A stretch of DNA of 64,000 bases from positions 62,001 through 126,000 of the forward strand of contig NW_027133905.1 of assembly GCF_037392515.1 (NCBI RefSeq), read 5' to 3'. The notes below the pieces were generated by a model. That model saw only the letters and a program-made list of their open reading frames with translations, searched no databases and was not told the DNA's origin. The stretch comes from Haliotis asinina (lineage: Eukaryota; Mollusca; Gastropoda; Lepetellida; Haliotidae). Below are positions 14,001 to 29,000 of the stretch, piece after piece; the first letter of the stretch is position 1; each line of letters starts with the position of its first letter. A program made the position numbers and the translations under genes.

Positions 14001-17000
14001 CATACCTGTCTCCCTGTTGGGATTCAGTCAGGACAGGTCTCCAGTACCTTATGCCTGTCTCCCTGTTGGGATTCAGTCAGGGTGGTCTCCAATAGCTCAT
14101 GTTAATCTCGCTGTGAGGATCCAGGAGAGATTCTGTCTGTACCAGATGAGAGAATTGTAACTGATTGTGTTTTATTCCTTACATTATCAACAACATTTGC
14201 ATGTCAAATATTTATGCAGTGCTGTGATAAGCTAGACAATTACATCCAAAAAAACCCAACAATCTTGACTCTTTGAAAGCTTAAAATATAGTAATAAATT
14301 TGTACGTTTGAAACAAAAATACACAAGAACAATATATCAAAACCAACGGTAAAACAGCATTTCCTAAGTGCCTTGGTTGAACTTTCAGCTTGTGCACATG
14401 AATCTTCCGTAACATTCATTGATCAGACATGGGCATTACATACTTGAACTCTGTGAGATGAACCATGCACCCAAGCACCCAATAAAGCTGACGGTAACTT
14501 CCAGACAAATGGCTGCTGTGACCTTATCTGGCATGTGGCACACTGAACACTGTCATTTTCTTTGAAATTATCCTCACATGGGTTTCAGGAGAACACATCA
14601 GAGTATGTTGGAGTCAAGATTCATTTTATGTGGAACCTGTATGCTGAAGGATACTCATGATCAGAGCAGATCAGTTCAATGATGGTGGTACAGTGGATAG
14701 ACAAGAAATTGAGCCATGCTTAGTCAGCAGTCGTGTATATGTGATTATTGTACAGCAAGTTCTTGAAAGGCACACATTTGTATTCTCTATCAGGGCTATT
14801 TCTTTCTCTTGCATCATCTGAATGTTAAATCAGTATGCAGGTGGTTAGTTCCTCCTACATTTGACTTATACACTGTGACAAAACTGGAGTAATGTTGATG
14901 ACATTAAACCTCAGTCACTCACTCACTCACTCACTCACTGTGTCCTGCCATGACAGAATAACTGTAGTAAAAGTGTTCGTGTTCTGAAGCTATTAGGAAC
15001 ATAGCATGGGACACAACTGTCTTGGTACTGGAACATAAATTCTGTGAGACTGTGTAAGTATATAACTGTTAACAGATTATGCTGAGAACATTCTGACTGC
15101 GTATCTCCTCCTGAATGTAATGGACCTGTGAAGGTCCTGGGGTAGAATAGGCCTTCAACAACCCATGCTTGCCATAAAAGCTGACACATGTCATCGGTTC
15201 CCAATTGCGCAGATCAATGGCCATGTTGATCACTGGATTGTCTGGTCCAGACTCGATTATTTACAAACTGCTGCCATATAGCTGGAATATTGCTGAGTGC
15301 AGTGTAAAAAACTCACTCACTCGCGCACTCTGAACGTAATGATGGTGATGTTTAATATTTTGTATTTCAGGTGACAGGTTTGCAGTTCAGTGGAAAAATG
15401 TAGTGCTGAAGGATCAAAACGAGAGTAAGACCTTATTCAGTTACTTCTGGGAGAAGTGGAGTAACCTTGCAGTTATAGCATTAGCTCGTTCATTTTGCAT
15501 TCGACTCCACACATGGGTACAATGTATAAAGCTAATTTCTGTCACGTCCATGACGTCTTTGCACTACACTGAAAAGGAGTGTAAAACCATATATCTTATA
15601 ACATTTTCATCCAAGTATCCAAGTTATCTTGCTGAGTAAGTCCCCATGAGTCATGTTGATTTAATGGGTGATTAAATGGATTGGGTGGTGAGACTGTTGA
15701 TTGGCATTGCACCACTACAGCATAGATCACTGCTCATAACATCAGTCACTTGATTGTATGACATGGGGCAGCTGGAGAGCTTAGTGGTTAAAGCACTCAT
15801 TCGTCATGGTAAAGACCAGGCCCGATTCCCCATGTGGAATATTGCTGAAAGCTACAAAAACTAAACTTGATCAATGATCCAGACAAAGTTAAAGTCACAC
15901 ATTCACTCACTCGAAGAACATTTGAGTGTGGCAAACTGTTGTTTAAATGAGCACTGTTTTAATCTGTTTGCCAAGATTACTGAATCAATTAGCTCTTGTA
16001 AAATATGCTCGCTAAGAGCAAATATTTTATCAGTAAACATTCCCTTGAAATTCGTTTAATTATGTTCATATGTTATACACTCCTAAAAGCCAGTGGAATG
16101 TATAACTGATATATTTCCTGAACCACAGTATTGTCATTGTTGGCTACATTGATGTGACTGTTAGCTTAAATGGTGTGACTGTTGGCTACATTGGTGTGAC
16201 TTTTGACTTCAGTGTGACTGTTGGTTGCAGTGGCATGACTGTTGGCTACAGTGGTGTTACTGTTGCATCTAGTAGTGTGTGTGTTGGCTTAAATGATGTG
16301 ACTGTTGGCTACAGTTGTATGTTTGTTAGCTACAGTGGGGTGATTATTGGCTTAAGTGGTGTGACTGTTGGCTACAGTTGTGTGTTTCTTGGTTACATTG
16401 GTGTGGCTGTTGACTTCAGTGGTGTGACTGTTGGCTACAACTGTGTGACTGTTGGCTACAACTGTGTGACTGTTGACTTCAGTGGTGTGACTGTTGGCTG
16501 CAATGTTGTGACTGTTGGCTACAGAGGTGTGACTGTTGGCTACAGTGGTGTGACTGTTGGCTACAGTTGTATGTTTCTTGGGTACCATGCTGTGACTGTT
16601 GGCTTAAATGGTGTGACTGTTGGCTTAAATTAACGGTGTGACTGTTGGCTTAAATGGTGTGACTGTTGGCTTAAATGGTGTGACTGTTGGCTTAAATGGT
16701 GTGACTGTTGGCTTAGATTAATGGTTTGACTGTTGGCTACAGTTGTATGTTTCTTGGATACAGTGGTGTGACTGTTGGCTACAATATGACTATTTTTCTG
16801 ATACAGTGGTGTGACTATTGGCTACATTATGACTATATTTCTGATACTGTGGTGTGGCTGTTGGCTACTATATGACCATATTTCTGACACAGTGGTGTGG
16901 CTGTTGGCTACTATATGACCATATTTCTGAAACAGTGGTGTGGCTGTTAGCTACAATATGACTATATTTCTGTTCCAGCTGGAACCTTCGACTTCCAGGT

Positions 17001-20000
17001 TCAGCTTCATGCAGATGGCACTATAAAGTTTCTCTACAAACATGTGAGCACAGATTGATTGAAGCTCTCGTAAAATATCTTGTTACTTCACACAAAATCA
17101 CTGAATTGGCTCCTTTATGCATTCTGTTAAAGATTATTCTTTTGTGTTACATTTTAAGTTTGCAATATTAAGTTAAACCAGTCTGAGTATTAGGAGCGGG
17201 AGCAAGGATCTCTACAAGGGTTCGGGATATGTTATAGTTGTAAACAAAAGTAAATGTGGATGTTTTGTTGTGAGTGAAAGCTAAAGGCTTTGAGCTCTCA
17301 TCTCTTTGTAATACTGTAAGATGCATGTCATCTTATCCCAGAATTGTGTTTGATGACAACATCAATGGCTGGTTTGCCATTTCCGAATGTCTCCATGATA
17401 AAAAGGGAATATTATGTTCTGTATTATTATGCAAACAAATATTAAAAGTATTGTTAACTAAGGCTGCAGTGATTCAGTTTGATTCATCAAAAATCAATCT
17501 GACACCACTTAGTTTTGATTTTCAATAACCATTACCTCTGTTTTGATTTGATATTTGAATTTGTCTTTCTATTATTTCCACACAACCAGAACATAAATTT
17601 GACTCAAACTCAGGCAACTTCGAGTGCTGAAATAAGACAAAACATGGTTGGCTGATGCCAGGCTAATTATCCAATGAGAATTTTCAGTAGATATAGTTAA
17701 GTTGGTTATTATGCTGTTTACTGCACCTCCCTGTGTGATGATATGTTTTCTTTGTTATAGTTACCAATAAGACTGTCTGCTATATCCAGTCAGAACCACC
17801 CAGTGAAGATCGGTCTGTCTGATGCCTTTTATATTGACTCCTACCTCAAAGCACAGGGTGAGAGGACATCAATTTCTGTTTTGTGTGGTGTTTAGGTGCT
17901 TATCACTGACTTATCTTAACCATATGCCATTAGTGAAATACCACCATGAATTCTGCTGCAAATTTAAAATAGAAAGGACCAAACATCTTAAGCAATATAT
18001 TCACAAAACTCAAACTGTCTACTATTTTTTAGTTTAATATCAATTCCAATACATTCTGGGAAATGTATTTTCTCAAATTTGAGTGAAAACTCTAACTTAT
18101 GTCAAAACTCACATTTAAGTTTGTTTTGAGAAATTGGGGCCTGGGATTTTCGAAGCTCTGTTAGCGCTAAGATAGTCGTAAGTCCCATACATTAGTATTG
18201 CCTTACAACTGTCTTAGAGCTTCGAATATCTAGTCCTTGGTCTTTAGGAGCTGGCACAGGGTGATCTGACAGAAATACTGTTCAAGTTAACTATTTACTA
18301 ATGGTCTTGGGGCACACGTCTTCAGTACCACTGTTGCCTCCCTTTACAGTGCCAGGATCTGATAATTGTGAACCCAAGAATGATGTCAAAAGCATTGGAT
18401 ATAATCATTTGTCTGTGCTCAATTCATTAGAAAGGAAAGATAGCTTTACAGTATTTTTTAATTCAATATCCCGTTTCTGCTTGTGATCTTTTCTGTTGTT
18501 TTGTTTGTATGGCATGGTAGCAATGTACTTGTTTCACAGAGATAAAATGTCAATATTTGTGTTTCAGGTATACGGCGTAGAACAATCTTCGAGTATCACC
18601 GTGTGTCCTTCCACCCAGACCAGGTGGAGCAGGGAACAGTGATCATCATAAAGCCACTGCCAAGTAACTACCTGTTTCACTCCAGTACATACAAGGCCCA
18701 GTATATGGTCCCGTGTCCACAGAACTCCAGGGCAGAATAGGTCCCTGAGACTTCTTGTTACTCGACCAGTGGGGGAAAACATGGAAGAATAGCCAATAAC
18801 CTCCTCCTCCTCTCTCTCTCTCCTCTCTCTCCCCTTGTTACTCGACCAGTGGAGAAATTAATGCCACATAGGTCCCAAATACTTCTTGCTCCTTGACCTG
18901 TGGGGATAACAGAAGAGAATGGATCCATAGTACTCCTTACTGCTAGACGGGGGGTAGCAGGGCAAATTAGGTCCATAACACTCCTTACTACTTTACCTGG
19001 GGAATAAACAAGGTAGAATAGGTCCATAATTCTCCTTACTGCTTGATCTACGGGGATAACAGGGCTGAATAGATCCTCAGTACCTTTTAATACTTGACTC
19101 GTGAAGATATTAGGGTATCCTGTCTGGGTAACTTCATGTGGTCTTGTTTCTTCAAGAATGAATCCCCTATTCTCTTTTTACTAAGTACAATAAGCAGCCA
19201 GTCATGTGTATGTGTGCATGTCATGCATGTTTGAATGAGATATTAAGCGCAACGTCACCTCACCTCGGGAATAGATCCCACTGTACGCAGTAATGGGACC
19301 AGGGGATCATTTCACAAAGTGATCGTGGCGCTAAGGTGATTGTAACTCCAATACTTTAATATAGATTTACGACAGTTGTGGCGCTACGACTGCTGAATAA
19401 AACTGGACCCAAGTACTTAATCATAACAGAAGGAACAAAATGCACAATCAGCATAGCTTACACACAATGCCTGCAGCCTCTTTTTTATTGCTAAGCAATA
19501 TTCTAATGAATGTTCCAGCATGCAACATTATCTCGGACTGCAGGAAGTGTGTGAATCCCGACTCGGAACGAATGAAATTTAACTGCAAGTGGTGTAGTTC
19601 GCTGGGACGTTGTTCAGACGGAATAGACTGGCACCGTGCAGAGTGGCTCAACAGCGGATGCTCCAAGCTGGTAGGAACTAAATGCACCCCTACAGGAACA
19701 CCTTGTTTTATCAGTACTGTGAAAATATTGTTCAGGACTTAGACACACTCACATTCACAAAACCCAAGTCTACAGTGAGTGGAGAAGTGCAGTGTACTTC
19801 CTGTAGGGCTAACTGTCCACTTTTTTTAAACACCACATGAACTGGTACGTCAGTGATTCCAGCTGCCACACACACCGAAGGGAGGGGTTTGATTCCCCAT
19901 TTATCAGGTGTTTGTCTTTTCTGTCCTCTCCTCTGTCTACACCTCCACTTTCCTGATCCCTGATCCCTCCAACTTCTTCCTTCCTCTTCCCCTTTCCGTT

Positions 20001-23000
20001 TGTCCCCTTCTCTCTCTCCCTTTCTCTCTCCCTTCCCCTTCTGACCCGTGACGGTCCCGGGGAAGAATAGGCCTTCAGCAACCCATGCTTGCCACAAAAG
20101 GCGACTATGCTTGTCGTAAGAGGCGACTAACGGGATCGAGTGGTCAGGCTCGCTGACTTGGTTGACACATGTCATTGGTTCCCAATTGCGCAGATCGATG
20201 CTCATGTTGTTGATCACTGGATTGTCTGGTCCAGACTCGATTATTTACAGACCGCCGCCATATAGCTGTAATATTGCTAAGTGCGGCGTAAAACTAAACT
20301 CACTCACTCACCCTTCCCCTTCTTCTTCTTCTTCTTCTTCTTCTTCTTCTTCTTCTTCTTCTTCTTTGCTGCCCCGCTTCTCCCCAACTATAACAATCTT
20401 AGGGTGGTCTGCCAGACTGGAGTACTTGCAGACAATATCATGTGGCTCTAAGTTACATGTATTTTACCATGATGACTTTTGTGGCTTGATTTGATGACAG
20501 TAGACTTGCTAATTGCAAGCATTTCAGAATTTTTTCAAAATCATTGTCATGAATATTTTGTCCATTCTGTCAGTATATGGATTTCAGTCTTTTTACTTAT
20601 CAAATGACCGAATTGCTCTTGCTATGTTTTACTGGCATTGTTTCACAGGCCACCGTATTTGTCGAACTTGTTAACATGTCTGCATGACAACCTAGCCCTT
20701 CTGTGAGATAACTCGCTTTCAGTATATCCTTGCAACATTATACCACAAAACAATGTAACTTCTTTACTTTCACTAACATTCTTGTCACTAAAAGGCACGG
20801 TGGAGTAGCCTAGTGGTTAAAGCGTTTGGTCATCATGCGGAAGACCCTGGTTCAAAACCCCACATGGGTACAATGTGTGAAGTCCATTTCTGGTGTCCCC
20901 GGCCATGATGTTGCTAATAGCAGTGTAAAGCTGTACTCACTCACTCGCTCACAACAAACCCTCTGACCCAGTCCAGATACTTGACATCAATAGAGGTAGG
21001 GTCTCTTTGAGGAATGGTCCTGCATAGGTCAACAGATTTAAATACTGGTAGGTTTCAGATCATGCCTCTAGTAAATGTATTCGAGTTAGAGGAGACCAAC
21101 TCCATGTAAGCGTATATAATATCAGTACTGACCACAAACTTTGGTAATGGAAACCAACTGAATTACTAGAATCTTGACAAGAAGTTGATCACCATTGCCA
21201 TGGTAACCTGTTACTGGAAGGAAGTGTTTCCGCAATGAATTCTTGACAATGCAGTTTTGACATGGAAGGGTAGTTACCGGTAGACAAGCCAAGCACCTGT
21301 CATGTCCAATCCCAACTGGGTACATTTGATTTTCAACAACCATTGCTTGTCGGAAGAGGTGACTAACAGGATTGGACAGTCATGCTCACTGACTTGGTTG
21401 ATACATGTCATCGTATGCCATTTGCATAGATTGATGCTTATACTGTTGATCATCGGTTTGTCTGTACCAGATGTGATTATTTACAGAATGCCACCATGTA
21501 GCTGCAATATTGTTGAGTGAGGCTTAAAAACCAACCGAGCCAACATCTTTTTTCTTCTTCTTCTCCTTTTTTTTAATAAATTTCTGAACAGAAAAGAAAG
21601 GGCCTTATGTTTGGGCAACTAATCATTTTCCAATTGTCATTCTCTTATTGCTCCATTGCAGTTTTCCCAGTCTCGGGTATGTTTAACCAATCCCAGCATG
21701 CATGTAGTGTTGATGTCTGTGACAGTATATTCAGTTTCGTTAGAGACATGGGGACTTCCATGTCTTGTGGACATAAGAACCAAACCATTCTCTCATTGGT
21801 AAGGACTTGTAGAAGAGACAGTACTGGAGCATGATGACTATATCACATTGCATCCTGTGTGATGCCTGTGTTTAATATAGAAACAAGGCTATGAAATTAG
21901 TAAAGTATTGTGCAGCAGCTTTCATGATACTTCGTACCATTTGTAGAGTAAATTGAAGTCCAAATTCTGCTATAATTTATAGTTTGAATGAACGAATTTT
22001 CATCAAGGCGATTACCAGTGAGAGAAATGGTCAGGCTAGTTTGTGTACATAGTGCACACTTTATTTAATGCAATGTTTCAATTCGTTTTCATTACTTTTT
22101 TTTTCTTTCATTTTAGACTACTGCTGTTTTGTTTGGGTCATTATTCAGTTCTTCATTAATGGGTGCAGGTTCGAAGATTACGTGCATAGTATTGATGTCT
22201 TTTGGAAAGTTGCTTTAGAATTTGCCAAGTTAAGTTAACACAACTTCACTCAAAGAGGGAAATATTTTCATCAATGTGAGATGCATCAGATAATTTGCTG
22301 TTTATACTCTATTACTTATGAATCGATTTGATTGTGATAGCACGTCCAGAACAATATATCATTATATATTTTTACAAACAATCACAGATGTATAAGTAGC
22401 AGTCTTTACTCCATGTGTACACGTAAATTATCCCCCTCTTTCTCTAACAATCTCCATGCTGAATCTTACCCTATAATTAATTATTATAATCTTACCCTTA
22501 CCTGCCCAAAGCAAGCATTGTCCTCAGAGCCAGTGAACTTTATTGCCTTATTCCTGGAAATATTCCCTGAAGAATTGTTGCTCTGTGTACATCAGTACAA
22601 GTGTCCAATGAAGAGGTCATGATCCATCTAAAACCCAGTTACGTTTCAAGGTTTGCCAGAACCAAATCTGTGCTTGTGGGTTATAAATGTCTCGGACAGT
22701 GATCATGTTTCCCACACACTGAGATGACACATCATCGTATAATTGTTAAAACCAGTGTAAAACAAACTTGCTCACTCACTACCTCATGTGACATTGTATT
22801 CATAAGAGAGTCATCTTACTTTGGGACAAAAATGGGATTTTCTCAAAAATTGACTAACTGGAAACTTCTTCCTGGGTAAAGTACAGATTCTAATCCTTTT
22901 GGGGATTAAGTGTGTTCCAGAAATGAAACCCACACGGTAGTGTTAGGCACACAAAGTCAGCAATGCCTTCTTGTCTTGAAGTCTTGGCCAGGTGATGTGC

Positions 23001-26000
23001 AAGTCATACTGACAGATCATTGTCATTGGTTCAAGCCAAGAAAATATGATAATATTGATAAGAATCTTACTTTTATTTTGCTCGTTTATCCATGCACATT
23101 GCACGTTCAAAGTACTGATGTATTATCCCCAGTCAACTAGTACAGAACACTCCCTGTGGAGAATGCAACCGGTTGTCTGTCAGATGCTCAAATATCAAAT
23201 TCTGACTACCATCGTATCAAACCATGTTCCAAATATACTGCTGGTGCTTCGTTGTGGGACAGAGCTAAAGATGTACAAACTCTCCAGAGACAAGCTGTCA
23301 GACATTGGCACCCATCGGAGTATGAGATGGCAGAGTGACAACTGTTTGATTCGCCAGTTCTGTAACTCTCACCTATATTCCACGTGGGATGTTTGATTCG
23401 CTTGTTCAGTAGTACACCCCTATATTCCATGTTGGATGATAGGATAAAAATGATTCTGCCAAACGTTCACTCTAAATATTTTTATCCCCCTGGCATGTAA
23501 TGCGGGGGGATATAGTCAACGCCGTGTCTGTCTGTCCGTTCATCTGTCCGTCCGTAATCATTTTGTTTCTGGAGTTTCTTGAACTCAGAAACCGTTCAAT
23601 ATTTTTAGACCAAACTTGATAGATATAGTAATCTCAGCCTATGGTTGTGCCTTTTGCTATTTACAGATTTTTGGCATTTATATTTTTTTTGTTTTTCCAT
23701 GGAACATTTTGGTGTTAGTTGGGGTGGGCTTCGTTTCCAGAGCAGAATTCAAAAACCGTTCAATATTTTTCTGCAAAACTTGGTAGATATATCAGTCTAA
23801 ACCTATAGTGGTGCCTTTTGGTATTTACAGGTTTTTGTGATTTATTATTTTCTTGGTTTCCATGGAAATGTTTCAGACATAGTCTGAAAAGTGAGAGGTG
23901 TGTTTCGTTTCCTTAGCAGAACTCAAAAACATCTTAATATCTGTCTGTAAAACTTGTCAGATATGTGTTGCAGACCTCAAAGTGGTGCCTTTTGCTCTCT
24001 ACAGGTTTTTGTGATTCATTATTTTCTTGGTTTCCATGGAAACGTTTCAGACTTAGTCTCAAAATGGAGGGGTGGGCTTCGTTTCCGGAGCAGAACTCGA
24101 AAACCATTCAATGTTTTTCTGCAAAACTTGGTAAATATATCAATCAGAACCTATAGTGGTGCCTTTTGTTATGTACAAGTTCTTGCGATTTATTATTTTC
24201 TTGGTTTCCATGGAAATGTTTTGGACTTTGTCTGAAAAGTGAGAGGTGTGTTTCATTTCCAGTGCAGAACTCAAAAACTTCTAAATATCTGTTAGTAAAG
24301 CTTTCTAGATATGTATGGCAGACCCCAAAGTGGTGCCTTTTGGTTTTTAAAGGTTTTTGTGATGTATTATTTTCTTGGTTTCCATGGAAACATTTTAGAA
24401 TTAGTCTCAAAATGGAGGGATGGGCTTCGTTTCCAGAGCACAACTCAAAAACCATTTCATATCTGTCAACAGATCTTGGCAGATATATGACATTGTGACT
24501 TTGTTGGTTATAGATACATGACATTTATAATTTTCATGAATTCCATGGAAACAATTCAAACTTAGTGGAAAAAAACAATGAGTAACTCTCAGATTATTTG
24601 TCCTTTCAAACATGTGGGGGTCGGGGGATATGTCATCTTCTGATAACTCTTGTTTTATTTCTTAGTTTCTCTTTTTCCATGGAAACAAGTCAGACTTTGT
24701 CTCAAAAGTGAGAGGTGTGTTTCGTTTCTGGAGCACATCTCAAAAAGTTCCTAGTATCTCTCAGCAAAACTTGGTAGATATACGTGGCAGACCCCAACGT
24801 GGTGCCTTTTGCTATTTTCAGGTTTTTGTGATCTATCAATTTTCTAGTTTCCGTAGAAACGATTCTGACTCTCAAAATGGAGGGATAGGCTTCGTTTATA
24901 GAGCACAACTTGAAAACCATTTTGTATCTTTCAGCAGATCTTGGCAGATATATGAGACAGATCTTGAAGTGGTGCCTTTTGCTGTTTACAGATATATGGC
25001 ATTTATGTTTTTCATGACTTCCATGGAAACGATTCAAACTTAATCTAAGAAAACATCAAGTTACTGTAAGATGATTTGTCCTTTCAAATATGTGGGAGCC
25101 TGGGGGATATGTCATCTTCTGATGACTCTTATCTTAAAACTGGAAATTCTTTTAAAAAGTTAATACCCATCTTAGTCAGAAGTGCCAATTTTTGCCTCAG
25201 TGTTTGGCCAAAATACTAACTGGTCTTAAATAGGGTTGGTATCTCTGCTGTTCAGAAAAGTGTTGAACCTACCTCACTCTCTCACCTGTCACCTTACTTA
25301 ACCATACACTCTATACACAATTGCTGTACCTCAGTGACAGGTTGTAGTGACACCCTCTCTTTTAACTGTAGTCTCACTAATTAACAATAGCGTTTTTTCC
25401 ACCCAGATAACATGGATCCTTTCTTGATGACCAATAATGATTCCACTGTATACACAATGATTGTATTGATACTTAGTGCTAAAATGGATAGATTTGATGG
25501 TTTGAGTAAGACTTCAAGAACTATCTACAACTCTTGCCACAAGTCCGAGGAGGAGTTCAGTAAACTTCCATTCAGTAGTCAGCTCTGTCCATGTGTCATC
25601 ATCAGCATCTGTGAAAAAGCGGGAAAACATGTATTGGTGAATGTGGCATGAAACATGCAGGACAGTGATTGTGTTGGTGCTTACCAACATAGATCTATAG
25701 CTGTGTCATTTCTCAATATTTTAACCCACTTGGGTGTTTTACTCAAGAATTTGAAGAATGAACTTCATCATGTTCTTCCCCTGTATGTTCCAACACAGAA
25801 AAACGTTTCTGTCTGTTATTTTTGCCATGTGCTTTTAGTTTTTAGGCAACCCTGTGCAGTGACTAATGATGTCAACTGTGATGTCCGTCATGAGTGATCC
25901 ACAAATAGTTCATAAATACGTTAAAAATCAGGTCTATAGAATAAAACATGAACGTAAATAATGGTGCTTTAACAAGGAAATGTAACTTGATTGTAGGCAT

Positions 26001-29000
26001 TTAATAGTACAGCCCAGTGTGATGCAACTACTACAACAACAACTGCATCTCCCACTACAACTACTACAACAACAACTACTCCTACAACAACTACTACTCC
26101 TACAACAACTTCTACAACTCCTGCTCCAACAACCACTACCACTACTACCACTGCTACTACTGTCCCTTCATCTACTTCATCATCAACCATTATTAGTGAC
26201 AGAAGTTCGGATTGTGGTGGGGTGAGCGGATCAAGCATGCAGACTGAGATTGATACTGGTTGCATTACAACTAGTCCTGCTAGTAACAATATCCTAGACA
26301 ACTCACCATCAACTAACCCTGTGAAAAATACTGCTACACAGATAACTACTAACATGGATGGGAAAACTGCTAGTGGTTTTGTTTCAAGAGCTGCCACTGC
26401 TTCTGCTTTGGGAAATACTGCTGATATGACAACTACTAATACTGCTGCTTCATATGATAAAATTTCACAAAATGACCGACCGTTGGTGTTAACGACAGTT
26501 TCCACAAAAATAATATCCACCTTGCATGAAAGCACTGAGAAAGGGAAATCGACCAACATCAGAGTCTTACACTCACTTGTACTTACAACACCAAGAACAA
26601 GGATCGGTGACAAGAATGCCCGCTATCATGTTGTCGATGGCGACACAGCTTCCAGACAGTCCAGCATCACAGGATCAGCATCAAATATCTTGGAGGGTTT
26701 CGTGTGTGATGTAAATGACTTTGTTTCTCTTAGTGTCGTACATGTGAAATCTGCCTCAGTTGACTGTTTCAAACACACACACTGACTGTTAAAACAAGGT
26801 GGACAGACAGACAGACAGACAGAATAAGGTTACATTCCTACATTGTTTGCTGAACACATTGATCAAGACTAAAACCAGGTTCTTACAAATATGCAGCTGA
26901 ATTCATTATTACTCCAAAGTAAATATTTGTCCAATTGAAAGAATAGGAAATAGAGGATAAGAACTAGGCTCTAAGAGACTGTGCATTAGATATTGGTTGT
27001 TATACATTACTTAGTTGATAATGCATGGCTTTGATTAGTTGTCATAAATATCTGTCCCCTTGTTTGATGCACTACTGCATATACTGTTTCTCTTTAAAAT
27101 ATCTGTTGCTGTGTAAACATGTATGTGTAGATGGCTTCATTGTGGCATCTTTCTGACCTGCTGTACTCCTTCACAACAGTTTAGACATTGCATAAAACAC
27201 AACCGTGTGTGGCATCATCATCTCAAATGTTGATGAATGAATGCAAAGTAATTTTTTATAATTAGTCAAATTTCAAAGTTTTTAGAGACTATTACAGCTC
27301 TTTGTCAGACCAATGACCCTTCATCCTTCGAACAAGAGGTTTCTACTGTCAAAGCTGCTCGAAGGGAAAAATCATTTTTATTTGGCAAGTCTGTTGTCCT
27401 GAATAGGTTCCATATTTATTCACTTTGGACCTAAGGAGTGAATGAAAAGGACATATAATTGTTTGCCATACTGCGCTTACCTCAATCTCCAATTGTTCCT
27501 CTTCACTTCTTTGTGTCCTGATATTTTGAGTTGTTGTTGTCGTTGTTGCAGCACATGGGTGTAGCTATTTCCGCCTGTTTGTTGTTTTCAGCAGATTGCT
27601 TTCACTTGTCTTCTTTCATATACATGTGTACCTCTCAAAATAACTTAGGGGATTCCCACACTTTTCACTTGACGTCATGCTAGAGTAGCTTTAGTGTTTT
27701 CATATGATGTGATGTCCTTCTTTCGACACAGACAGCCTGAAGAAATGTCTTTTTGGATCAGTGTATAGGGACATAAGCTATACCGGGCACCAAGTTATCC
27801 TGGGTATTTTCCTTTGAGCTCGTCACTGAGATACAGTTCATTGTAATGTGACATGGAATTGATGTTTCCCCTCTCCTTGGATCTGTTCACACATGACTTA
27901 ACCCAGTCAAGCTTATGTCCAGTGCAAGAATCAGTATGACTGAAGCCAGACCTTTGTCTATGGTGGCCCAGAGGCCCAGGTGCACAATCAGCTGGTGATG
28001 CATCCCATACGCCAATAATCATGGGTTCAAATCCCACACATGGTACTTTTTTCTTTTAGCACCATTCTGTTCATAGTTTGTGTGACTGCCTGAGAGTGGG
28101 GTATCGTAGTCGTCAAGTCCAGGTGTCATGGCCTCGGAAGGTGTCGATGGCATTGACGGCCGTCTTTCTGTGACCAGATATCCATTTAGTGAAACAGTGT
28201 TCTAGTGTTATGAACAATGTTCTGGTCCAAACCTAGAGGCGACTAATAGTCGGCTGGTCAAGGTAGCTGACTTGGTAGATACATGTCACCCCAACTGCAA
28301 TCAATGCTCATGCTATTGATCAAGTGAATTGGCTGGTCCAGACCCAATTATTTACAGACTGACACGATATAGCTGAAATATTGCTGAGTGAGGCATAAAG
28401 CTAAACTCAATCATTATGTTTTAAACACTGACATACCAAGATGTATGAAACCAATCAAAATTGAGGTACAGTCTACATGAATTTTGTTGTGGATTTTTAA
28501 AGAGAGTAAATGCTGAGTACACAGTTGATATTCAAATATCAAAAAAACTAAAATATTTTGTGTCCATTTTTTCTGTTTTAAGTGAAAAACTTGTTTGTCT
28601 AAATAAGTCACATAGTGTGTTGCCTTGAAGCTCTCTAATCAAGTTTCTTTTGTGTACATATTTTGAAAAAATACATTTGTGAAATCGGACAAACCTTTGG
28701 AGACAACACATGCCCATATCCGGCGTCTCTTGTAGTCAGCTTACCCTGTTCTCTGCCTGTCTTTCTCTACAACATTTATCGTTTAGACTAAATATTCCAA
28801 GCAGTTAAGCAATGTACTGGATGACAACCTCTTCCAGTACAGAGGACATTTGATTGTACATGCTTGTCAGTAGGTCTGCATTGTCACTTTCTGAATGTTT
28901 AGTTTGCAGTCTTAGACTGGTGGCATGCAGTGTGTGAAATTGCTGCTTGCCCTCCAGCATGTGGCTAGCAAACTGGTCAGGCGGCTGAAGGTTCCGAAAT

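Noticed and set aside
13524..14160. Overlapping frames with repeated SLLGFSQDR or CLPVGIQ
   Set aside because: These are translations of the 49-bp minisatellite in shifting frames.
16154..16633. 159-codon open frame as a gene
   Set aside because: It is produced by a 21-bp unit (a multiple of three) and has no splice or start context.
19732..20217. 161-codon minus-strand Arg/Glu/Gly-rich frame
   Set aside because: It runs through a purine-rich tract and a SINE copy and has no domain.
27960..28045. tRNA-like segment with GGGTTCAAATCCC
   Set aside because: Stem pairing could not be made convincing by eye; more likely a SINE head.
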